Assembly (NCBI GenBank): GCA_027577415.1
Contig: JANBQS010000441.1
Span: 1-17,962 of the forward strand
Length of the DNA: 17,962 bases
Origin: Coemansia sp. RSA 922
Lineage: Eukaryota; Kickxellomycota; Kickxellomycetes; Kickxellales; Kickxellaceae
Direction of reading: 5' to 3'
Of the stretch, positions 1 to 7,499 are shown piece by piece. Position 1 is the first letter of the stretch. Every line of letters starts with the position of its first letter. The notes under the pieces were generated by a model, which was not told the origin of the DNA, ran no database searches, and saw only the letters and a program-made list of their open reading frames with translations. A program made the translations under genes and the position numbers.

Positions 1-733
1 AACAACGGAAGAGCTGGTGTTGAACAACAAGAGAAGAATGTGTAATTGTTTTGTTTACACAAAACCTCGGCGCGCGCATTTCCTTGGTGTGGTACAGGAT
101 TGCCAGTTTACATCAAATACTAATGGGATACTATTTGCCAACAATTGACCATCGTTTCTTCTTTATTCTCGCTTTTTACTTTGCCTCGCTCCAGTCAACG
201 AGGCCAAGGCGTGACCAAACGGATGATTGCGAGTGACCAGGCAGTGAAGACTCAGAAGCTCGATTTCTTGCATAAGGTTTTGTGTAGGGGGAGGGGTGAC
301 GCACCGAAATTTGCACCGACACGCTTTTTCAGAAAAAAAAAAAATCGTCCCATTCCTCCAGTCAAGCCCTTTGAGGAAAAGGCCACGAGCACTTAAAAGT
401 CATGGTGTGCTCGGATCGTCCCTAAAACACACTGGCCGGAAAACCCGAGGCATTGGCCATAGTGTCTTGGGAGAGGAATTTTTTTATTCTTTTAGCAGGG
501 ATTCGGCTAGGCCCGGGATGTTGGTAAAAGAAACGATTTAGTTTTTTCAAAGCAAAGACTGCACACATAAGAAAGAACTAGGGATTCTTTCACATGTTTA
601 AAAGCAAAAAAGGGTTCAAAAGGAGGGATTGGGCAGCGAGCGGAAGATGTGGGCATGACTTTATGCTTGGCTAGTAAGGTGGGAAAGCCCTCCTATCGAT
701 CACGGACAGCCCATTTTTTTTTATTCTCGTGGC

Positions 734-772
734 GGGGAAAAAAAAAAGGAAAAGGAAAAAGAAAAAGAAAAA
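734..772 (+). repeat. purine tract (G4A10, then AAAAG-type repeats)
   Basis: About 39 bases contain only A and G. They are preceded at 714-722 by a run of nine T, so T9 and A10 could pair as a weak stem. This is simple-sequence DNA, common in fungal promoters. Confidence 0.7.
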
Positions 773-1029
773 CGTTGACTTGGCTTATGCTTGTTTACTA
801 AGGGCCCGAGGTTCTTAGTAAGGCAGCACTAGCTGCCTCGAAAAAGAATAAGGAATGGACTGTGAGAGAAGGCGCAGGTTTGGGCGAGTAAATCTAGCAT
901 AGTTCAGGCAGCCTTGTTCTCGCATGCGGAACCCTGAAGTGGAGTAAATCGAGGCCACAGGAACCAGCACATGGCAGACGACAAGCAGGCCTGGCACACT
1001 CAGTGGACTGGATTATGCCATCATGTCCG

Positions 1030-1035
1030 CACGTG
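1030..1035. promoter_or_regulatory. CACGTG E-box upstream of the bHLH gene
   Basis: The palindrome reads GCACGTGC at 1029-1036, about 355 nt before the bHLH start codon. The bHLH protein next to it has the His-Glu-Arg basic-region signature of class B factors, which bind CACGTG, so autoregulation is a reasonable inference. The hexamer is expected about four times by chance in a window of this size, so position is the only support. Confidence 0.35.
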
Positions 1036-1247
1036 CTTCGGGCTCGGCGATTCCTCGCACCCCAAAATAAAAAAAGTGGGCTTTTTTCTCTTTTAGCTCG
1101 TGTGTTACACGCCCCCCGGGTTCGTTACACCCCCACCCTTTTCTTTTATCCTTGGGAGCAGTCATCGGCAAGAAGGGCGGGGACAAAAAAAAAGTGTGCT
1201 TAAATACCCAATGTTCCCCAGATGAGGACACCTCCCCCGCTTCGCTA

Positions 1248-1352
1248 CCTTCTTGCTCACTTTTGCTCACCTCTTTCTTCTTCTTCTTCACACCTTTTCA
1301 TTTTTCATCGCTTAACTCGGTCTAGCTTAACTTTTTTATTTCTGTCTTCCAG
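1248..1352 (+). promoter_or_regulatory. pyrimidine-rich leader with a candidate 5'UTR 3' splice site
   Basis: This strongly C/T-rich stretch sits directly before the bHLH start, as is typical of fungal transcription-start regions. It also contains CTTAAC twice (from 1311 and 1325), followed by a T/C run and CAG ending at 1352. That is the arrangement of a branch site, polypyrimidine tract and 3' splice site. No clear matching donor was picked out upstream, so a 5'UTR intron is possible but unproven. Confidence 0.35.
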
Positions 1353-1388
1353 CCACACATACTTTCGCGCGGATCACACATACAGAGG

Positions 1389-3021
1389 ATGTCTACAAGT
1401 AGCAAGGCCATCAGTGCCAAGACTAGTACATCTACTCCATCGCTGCAGTTGCAGCCCAGACCGGGTAGTAGCTCAGACGTCGATTCAGAGGTTCAGTCAA
1501 ACAAGCCGTTGTTCTTAAACTTTACTGCCGAGCTGGCGCCGTTCGGTGCGTCCAACAAGAAGCAAAAGACAAAAAAGAGCAACGTGTACAAAGTTAGTGG
1601 CGTCAATATCCTCAACAGGTAAGTTTTATTTAGAAACATGGGAGTGGCGGAAAAAGTCAGTGGCCCAATAGGGTTGAGGTGTCACACTATGTCGGGCTAT
1701 ATAGAACCAATGAGATTAACACACATTTTATTCACCATGTATTTGTAGAAACAGCGTTGACAGCAAGACAGCGCTGGAGCGGTTGCAGAGACGTCGCGAG
1801 AACCACAACTTTGTAGAACGGCGTAGACGCGACAACATAAACCTAACTATCACCACACTGTCGTCCCTAATTCCGTATTGCGCCGAAGAAGGAGTCAAGC
1901 TCAACAAGGGCAGCATTCTGCACATGGCGGTTGAGTACATCCGGGATATACAAGATATCAACAGCGCTTTGAGTGCCGAGAACATCAGGCTCGGTGGCTC
2001 TGGCAGTATGGAGCTGCCCGCTAATAGGCCAAACCGCCGTGACTCGTCAGTTATTAGCGAACTCAACACAGCAGTCCACTCTGAAGAGGATGACGACGAC
2101 GATGATGACGGCGAAGAGCAGGATGACGACGATGATAGCTCATTGCCGCTGATGATGAGCTCATCGGCCTCTACGACCTCGACGCAGTCACCGCAGAGGC
2201 GGTCTAGAAAGGGGTCGGTCGGCCAGGCCACGCCTAGTCGCAAGCGTAGCAATAGCAAGACCGCACAGACGGTCGCTGAGGCTGGGCGCAGTGGGGCTGG
2301 CGTATGTAAGCGGCCGATGCTGTCATTATCCTCGTCGTCATCCTCATCTTCTGCCACGTTAACGTCGTCGCGTACCGGTCTTTCACTTAATTCTACTAGC
2401 CACTTCCATGGTCACCTTCCCGGGGGCATGGCCTCTCCGCCCATGACTACCGCCAACACCTCGACAGTCCCCTCAGCAAGCTCGTCGCCTTTGGGCCCGA
2501 ACTCTATCGCTGGCGCCTCGTTTGCCTATACTAATGTGCGCTCAGTCCCCTCGGCCGCAAACCTGCCTCACTTGCCGCCTCCGCTGACAACTAAGCCACA
2601 CCAGCAACAGCTGCCGCCCATGCTGTCGTCTATCAGCTCCATGACTATCAACGGCGCTTCTATGATAAACCGTCAGCCAGCGCAGTCCATGCCTAGCTCG
2701 CCAAACTTTCGACCTGCCGCCACATTGCAAGTAGCGCAACCGCTGATGGACGTAGTAAGAAGCTCGTCTGGATCTTCTTCGTCGTCTATCGGCAGTCATC
2801 AGTTTTTCAACAGCGACGTTTCCTCAGTCAGACATAACCTCCAACCGCCCAGCGACAGACATGCGCACCCAGTGTACGGCTCTACGACGGCACCACATTC
2901 ACTGCAATCTACTCCGATGATTCGGCCTAACCACGACCCTGCATTATCAGATAAATTTGAACTGCCTCCACTAGCATTTAACGACGGATCGGCTACTCCA
3001 TATTTAAGTAGAATGCACTGA
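1389..3021 (+). CDS. basic helix-loop-helix transcription factor (two exons)
   Basis: Predicted nuclear DNA-binding regulator of 500 residues, encoded by exons 1389-1618 and 1749-3021. Splicing joins AG and A into an Arg codon; without it translation stops at once, since the GTAAGT donor supplies TAA in frame. Residues 89-158 form the bHLH. The basic region carries H96, E100 and R104, the H-E-R triad that reads CACGTG in class B factors. Helix 1 runs to P119, a loop follows, and helix 2 starts with the typical KLNKGSIL. There is no clear leucine zipper beyond about residue 158. An acidic run (about 189-206) may serve in activation, a basic patch (229-244) looks like a nuclear localisation signal, and a Ser run (271-278) plus a long Ser/Pro/Gln-rich tail are probably disordered. 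The domain call is secure. The ortholog is not identified; the basic region resembles the MITF/TFE and fungal CACGTG-binding group. Confidence 0.9.
1619..1748 (+). other. spliceosomal intron of the bHLH gene (130 nt)
   Basis: It starts GTAAGT and ends TTTGTAG. A branch-like GATTAAC at 1714-1720 lies about 29 nt before the 3' end. Removing it fuses the exon 1 frame to the bHLH frame exactly, and retaining it gives a 77-residue truncated product. Confidence 0.85.
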
Positions 3022-3054
3022 ATTCATAGACACCTTTTCTTGTTTTATATTTTT

Positions 3055-3735
3055 TTAATCGACTTTCTTCAAACTCTTTAGACAGACCGCCAACTTGCCA
3101 TGATATGAGCCAGCACCACTCTCGTGGTATATACGGTCTTCGCTTTCGACGGCGAGTTTGGCCGGCATCCACGAAGGTCCTCCAGAGGTTCTGGCAGAGG
3201 TATGCTCGTAGATCAACGTCAGGGCGCGCTGTCGCTTTGCGTACCCGATCTTATCGCCGACTATGGCTTTCAGTTGTGGCACTACCCGGATTGTCTCGCA
3301 CTCGCTGTTATAGGCGGGACCTGTAGTGTCGTAGTTCAGTGTCAGCGCTCTCCAAGCATCGGTGTCGCACGCTGGGTCACTGGGCACTGGTGGCGCAACG
3401 ACTTGCTCCTTTTTCTCCGCGGGTGCCGGGTTTGATTCGACCAATATCGCCGCAGTGCTATTGACGGGTACTTGTGCAACAGCTATTGCTGGTTGTGGTG
3501 CTGACGTAACATCTTTTGACGTCACAGTTTGGGTGCAATCGACAACTTTTGGTGGCTGTGGCTGCGGCGGCAGTTCTGGTTTCTTCTTGTTGATAGCTGT
3601 TGCTGTGCTTTCTGGAGTCACAGCTGGCGCTGGTACTGGTACTGGTCGGTGTCGGTAGAGACACAGCGTCCCACGGCCGCACTTGTCCTTGTGTGGACAG
3701 TCGATCTTAGACAACAGGCCAAGCGAAGGAAACAT
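3055..3735 (-). CDS. CCCH zinc-finger protein resembling the N-terminal part of REXO1/Rex3 RNA exonucleases
   Basis: A 226-residue protein that begins MFPSLGLLSK and then has a CCCH finger, C13-x5-C19-x5-C25-x3-H29. A start of this kind is characteristic of REXO1/Rex3-type RNA exonucleases. Residues 30-125 are Pro/Ala/Thr-rich linker. Residues 126-226 are better ordered, with a KIGYAKRQRALTLIYEH block at 162-178 and ESGAGSYHGKLAVCLKSLKK at 205-224, which resembles the region just before the nuclease domain in fungal Rex3-like proteins. The DEDDh nuclease domain is absent: a TAA follows directly, and the bHLH coding end lies 33 nt further on. It may be an adaptor-only protein, a gene truncated at its 3' end, or part of a spliced gene whose next exon I could not find. 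Expected location is the nucleus. The family call is from memory of sequence style. Confidence 0.65.
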   Translation of the reverse strand: MFPSLGLLSKIDCPHKDKCGRGTLCLYRHRPVPVPAPAVTPESTATAINKKKPELPPQPQPPKVVDCTQTVTSKDVTSAPQPAIAVAQVPVNSTAAILVESNPAPAEKKEQVVAPPVPSDPACDTDAWRALTLNYDTTGPAYNSECETIRVVPQLKAIVGDKIGYAKRQRALTLIYEHTSARTSGGPSWMPAKLAVESEDRIYHESGAGSYHGKLAVCLKSLKKVD

Positions 3736-3766
3736 TATTAGAATAAGGCTTTCTGTAAATTTAGGG

Positions 3767-3940
3767 ATGTCATCTGATGATGTTATTGTTTTTACACCCG
3801 AGTGGGTAAGCTGGAATATATGGGCGATTCTAGTATTAAACAGCTTATTAACGGTACTCTATATGAAACAGTTGGACTCTGCCAAAATACGCAGATCAAA
3901 CGGTCTGGATAGGAGAAAATGCAATGGCATAGTTGCGTGA
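3767..3940 (+). CDS. possible 57-residue single-pass membrane microprotein
   Basis: This short ATG frame lies between the divergent starts of the CCCH gene and the F-box gene. It encodes an acidic N-terminus, one hydrophobic segment (residues about 17-33, SWNIWAILVLNSLLTVL) and a basic tail (KIRRSNGLDRRK), as in a small membrane-anchored protein with a positive-inside tail. I do not recognise it. Against it: its length, a start only 31 nt from the opposite-strand start codon, and a GTAAGC at 3806 that may instead be a splice donor in a leader. It could easily be noise. Confidence 0.22.
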   Translation: MSSDDVIVFTPEWVSWNIWAILVLNSLLTVLYMKQLDSAKIRRSNGLDRRKCNGIVA

Positions 3941-4088
3941 AATCAGTATCCTTCAAAAAAAAAAATGAAGGCGATGATATCAATCCAAGCAAGAGTTTGA
4001 GATCAGAGAATACACGAGGCGACTTTCGCATTTCTCTTCTCCGCTTTCTTTCTTTCATTCTTTTTTACGTTTATGCTTCTTTTTCACC

Positions 4089-5495
4089 ATGACTTTCCAG
4101 TCCCTGTTTCTCAGCCTGCCGATGCTGGTGACGGAAAAGATCGTCGAATACTTAGTTGGACGTCCTAGCAACATGTTTAACAGTGATATATATAGTCACT
4201 ACGAGGCGAAAAAGGACCTTTATCCGCTCCTCTCAGTCAGCCAGGCCTGGCGCGAGGCCGCGCTCGTATCTATTTGCGATAGTTGCAGGATTATCTACAA
4301 CTACGATCATGGGGTTATCGAAGTGAGTTATCCCGCGTGGCCCAAAGACTACTCGTACCCCAGATTTAACAAAAACCACGCAGTCAGACGTGTTGTCGTG
4401 ACAGCTCCAAGATGGAAGAACGTTTGTGACGAGACATCTCGCGAAGCTATTGCCTGGTCGCAGTACAGCGGTGCGATATTTCCGTCTGCAACTAACCTGG
4501 TGGTCATGCTGAACAAGTCCATATTCGACCCTAATTTAATGGCTGATCATCCTGTACTTCCTACTCCTAGTCCGGACACAGTAGGTCGGTGCAAAGGGGT
4601 TGTTGACTTTGCGCGTGCTCTGCTGCGAATGACCCCTACTGTAACCGGCGTATCTGTAGTTGCTTTCTCGGCTGACGCAGTACATAAATCTAACAAAGGA
4701 CTGTGTGCAATCCTTCTATCGGTGCTACATCATGGAGGTGTTACCCGCCTGGACTTTAAATGCACAACAGGCAGTCCTACAGGTTCGCTTAGACCACACA
4801 TGATGACTGGGTTGACGAGTATTACGCATGGAATTAATGTACCTTGCTCTCCGATTACCCGACTCGCCTATCACAATGCGCCTACGCTGAGGGAGCTCCA
4901 TATCGTACCTACTGGACTAAACGACTGGTCTTCGCTGATCACCTGTGGCAAGCTGGCTCCCGCGTCGTATACAAGCTTGGTATCGCTATCCATGGTTATC
5001 ATCAACACTTCTCTCTGGGGCTGGACTACTGTCAAAGGCGCGATACCATTTCCCGTTCTATCTCGGCTGGTCATTGGTGGTGCGTATCCATTCGACGATG
5101 ACACGCTCTTTAGAGGCAACCGTGGGACACTGCAGAAACTCTCTATTCCATTTCAAGCAAGCGCCAAAAACGCCATGGGTAGATCTGGCTTGTTTGAGCG
5201 CAGTGGCGGTAGGCGGTTGGACTCCATCCACACAGTCCTGATAACGGGTCAGCCTTGTCATTTGCCATCTGAGAATTTAATTCCGGAGCAAATGCATCGC
5301 ATATTGGAGTCATCGACAGTGTTAAAACTAAGTTGTCATGCAGTTAGTGGAAATATGTTCAGCTCTCTATGCACTGCGCCGAGCACAGCGATTCTTCAGC
5401 ATCTGACGTTGTACAACAGGCTTTGCACTTTAAACGACATAATCAGTATTGTCTCAGCGCTCCCAAGTCTAGTCAGTCTTACTTGCCAGATATAA
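4089..5495 (+). CDS. F-box/LRR-like protein, truncated by an in-frame TAA
   Basis: 468 residues to the first stop. The N-terminus is F-box-like: residues 8-24 (LSLPMLVTEKIVEYLVG) and 44-59 (LYPLLSVSQAWREAAL) give the Leu-Pro, I-V-x-Y-L and V-S-x-x-W-R hallmarks, split by a 20-residue insertion, as I recall for the large F-box-like families of Coemansia. The rest has irregular leucine-rich segments such as LTSITHG, ITRLAYHNAPTLREL and ALPSLVSLTC near 457-466. F-box proteins usually recruit substrates to SCF ubiquitin ligases, but the role of this diverged group is unknown. The ATG follows a pyrimidine-rich leader and CACC. An upstream ATG at 4073, out of frame and overlapping, may lower translation. 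The TAA at 5493-5495 interrupts a frame that stays open to 5789, so the product is a truncated form or the locus a young pseudogene. Confidence 0.7.
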   Translation: MTFQSLFLSLPMLVTEKIVEYLVGRPSNMFNSDIYSHYEAKKDLYPLLSVSQAWREAALVSICDSCRIIYNYDHGVIEVSYPAWPKDYSYPRFNKNHAVRRVVVTAPRWKNVCDETSREAIAWSQYSGAIFPSATNLVVMLNKSIFDPNLMADHPVLPTPSPDTVGRCKGVVDFARALLRMTPTVTGVSVVAFSADAVHKSNKGLCAILLSVLHHGGVTRLDFKCTTGSPTGSLRPHMMTGLTSITHGINVPCSPITRLAYHNAPTLRELHIVPTGLNDWSSLITCGKLAPASYTSLVSLSMVIINTSLWGWTTVKGAIPFPVLSRLVIGGAYPFDDDTLFRGNRGTLQKLSIPFQASAKNAMGRSGLFERSGGRRLDSIHTVLITGQPCHLPSENLIPEQMHRILESSTVLKLSCHAVSGNMFSSLCTAPSTAILQHLTLYNRLCTLNDIISIVSALPSLVSLTCQI

Positions 5496-5789
5496 GGGTC
5501 GGCGACACGCATTGGGCTGATTCCAGAGAACGAGAGCCCAAGTATACTCCACGGAAAACACTACCCGCTAAGCAGAAACTTTCGGGTGTTGCGCGTATCA
5601 AGCGTGGCAGATGCTGATATTGGCAAGGTATCGATCGTTGCAATGCAAATTGCCGTTGTCTGCCCAAGCTTTGCATATATGGATATTCCCTTGGAGCCGC
5701 GAAAGGGGTTCAGAGGCAAGGCCACTTGGTCATCGAGAAATGGCCCGTTTAAGCCCTATGGCGACGCTCTCCGCCGTCTTATTGCATGA
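5496..5789 (+). pseudogene. stranded C-terminal part of the F-box-like gene
   Basis: Directly after the TAA, the same frame stays open for 97 more codons to a TGA at 5787-5789. It encodes residues of the type seen at the C-terminus of the same protein family as I remember it: VSIVAMQIAVVCPSFAYMDI followed by PFKPYGDALRRLI. Keeping both frame and family-like sequence means a single nonsense change, not random open sequence. A fresh nonsense mutation, stop-codon readthrough and an assembly error are all possible. Confidence 0.6.
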
Positions 5790-6149
5790 AATTGGAGCAT
5801 ATTGAATACACACTTGATAATATGTAGCTTTTAAAAGTATTGCTAAAGTTGCTCAAGTGAGCACCCAATGCCTTCTTCAAACAAACCACTATCCAGCCAA
5901 TGATACTTAGTGGAAACATTGCTAGAAAAAATTAGCAAAGTCGCCTTGACAAACTCTGGGCCAAGAGACATGGCTCGTGTCCACTCAAGACTTCAATAAA
6001 CGACGTTGCCATCAATAATATGAAACTCAGCGACATGAGCTGAGTAACTCAAGTAGCTGACTTTTCAGTGCTCCTAAGAACATACAAGCAAGCCTGTGTC
6101 CTCTTGCTAATGGTCATGATGATAAAATGAGGTGGGCCAGCGCAACATG
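5790..6149. other. AT-rich spacer without recognisable genes
   Basis: It lies between the F-box-like gene end and the reverse-transcriptase relic. No open frame of interest was seen on either strand. It may hold the 3' end of the F-box-like transcript (AATAAA at 5995-6000) and decayed 3' sequence of the retroelement. Confidence 0.4.
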
Positions 6150-6960
6150 CCTCCTGTCATAGTCGCGGTATTAGGCGACTATTCTTCATCTGCACAACAT
6201 GTTCCATATCAAGCGAACCACCGACGCTATCAAGCTGACAAAGGCGGATGTGGCTGGATACCTTTGCATGCCAGCGGTGCTCCATTGTCTCCACCTTACA
6301 CGGCAAAAAGGATAGCTGCGTATGACGTCGACTTTGATACTCCAAGCATAGTATACAACATGTCGCCCTGGCAGCACTCGAAGACTTCGACAAGCGAGGC
6401 GTTTGGCATGCAGATTTCCAAGACGTACTCCATGGTGGGCCAGATAAAGGCCATATACGTGCCAATAATCCGGTTGAGATTACCACCCAGGTGCATAATG
6501 CCAACTCTGCGCAAGTTACCAAGCTTGGTTCTATCACACATGTATAGCAACTCTATGTGCTTCTTCTGGGAGCAATTCCCTCGACATCGATTAAAACTCC
6601 AAGATATTTGAAGCTTTGTTCATGCGGGAGAGCCTGTTCATCGATCTGGAGTGACAGATATGGCGTAGTAAGAAAGACACTTCTCTGGTGCTCTCGCAAG
6701 CTTCTGCTCGGCGGCACATATGGACATTAAGTCAAGAACACTGTCGTCGGCAAAGGAAATGTAACTCAAGTGCTCAGCCCTTTCTTGCTCGCCAAACTAG
6801 GAGCTTTGTCGATGGACTCCAAACAAAGGTACTCGAATCCCTGAGAGACGAATGCGGCCTAGTATACATGAATTGTTGCTCGTTGATCTCAGATTACAAC
6901 ACTGGTTATGTCAATAGACCATTGATCCCTCTTACAGGTGTTGTGGCTGTTCGGGAACAG
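6150..6960 (-). mobile_element. decayed non-LTR (LINE-type) reverse-transcriptase relic
   Basis: Reading down the minus strand, reverse-transcriptase motifs appear in the right order but in shifting frames. The catalytic box reads SYISFADDS (codons for FADD at 6754-6743). Next comes SFKYLGVLID (FKYLGV at 6612-6595), and then IIGTYMAFIWPTMEYVLEI near 6458-6411, the thumb-region segment typical of LINE-type enzymes. A further KVETMEHRWHAKV segment follows after another frameshift. At least two frameshifts and several stops separate these blocks, so no functional enzyme is encoded. Sequence between about 6790 and 6960 may be the decayed palm region, less certainly. No target-site duplication, A-tail or 5' end was found, so the boundaries are approximate. 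Such enzymes copy their RNA into DNA at a nicked target; here only a fossil remains. Confidence 0.75.
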
Positions 6961-7083
6961 CACAATGATACACGCATCCGACCCAAGAGCTCACGTGGAG
7001 TGCTGCCACCCGGATCCCTCGAGCTGCCGACAACCATCTCTGAGAGTTCAGCTGTGAGCGTGCTACCTTCTCCCGCGGCCTAG

Positions 7084-7499
7084 GAAGTGGTAAGGAAACC
7101 TCACGCCCACATGCACCGCACTGCGCCTAGAAGGTGCTTCCTATGTACGGCTCTGGAAGAAGGCGGTCAAAAGGATTTATAAACAGCACCTTGCTGTAGG
7201 TTTGACATAGTTCTATTTGTTCTCACTTTTATACGCTAGAATATACCTACTATTTTATTCTCTTCAACGCTCGCTCTACTCGTGCAAACAACACATGAGC
7301 ATAAAAAGTGACACTGTGCCAAGCCAAGGCACATCAAAAGACAGGAATGCTCCGCGATTGACAATGTGCAAATCCGCTACATGCAAAAACAGCTAGATAA
7401 AAATTATCTCCACTAAGCAACATGTAGCTCTCTTTCCGTCGCCTCTTGTTCATTTCTATTTTGCTTTGTTTTTGCGCAGCCACCACGGCGTATATAGGG
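7084..7499 (+). promoter_or_regulatory. promoter region of the 450-residue orphan gene, with an inverted GATA pair
   Basis: TTTATAAA at 7176-7183 is a TATA candidate about 320 nt before the start. At 7395-7409, AGATAA and TTATCT face each other across AAA, a perfect inverted pair of GATA-factor sites about 90 nt before the ATG. A T-rich run ending in GCAG at 7480 could be a 5'UTR splice acceptor. Nothing coding is seen. Confidence 0.4.

Larger units (their letters stand above)
1..1388. other. gene-free upstream region of the bHLH gene
   Basis: No convincing coding sequence is seen on either strand. The short open frames lack recognisable domains and are broken by homopolymer runs (A or T runs of 7 to 12 near 331-342, 714-722, 738-747 and 1186-1193). 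It holds a purine tract, one CACGTG E-box, a TTAAATA box at 1200-1206 about 185 nt before the bHLH ATG, and a long pyrimidine-rich leader. It is best read as promoter and 5' untranslated region; the end of an unseen upstream gene may lie in the first few hundred bases. Confidence 0.5.

Noticed and set aside
1013..1291. 92-codon minus frame starting with a Lys run
   Set aside because: It is the antisense of the pyrimidine-rich leader; the Lys and Glu runs come from the C/T tract.
1728..2357. 209-codon minus-strand open frame across the bHLH gene
   Set aside because: It is the antisense shadow of Ser- and Asp-rich codons in the bHLH coding sequence, has biased composition (Ser, Leu, Asp/Glu runs) and shows no domain.
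3502..3524. TGACGTAA and TGACGTCA sites inside the CCCH gene
   Set aside because: They lie in coding sequence and come from two Asp-Val-Thr-Ser-type codon runs, so a regulatory role is not needed to explain them.
3950..3971. CCTTCA, A-run, TGAAGG hairpin
   Set aside because: Six-base arms around a homopolymer are common by chance and no function follows from position.
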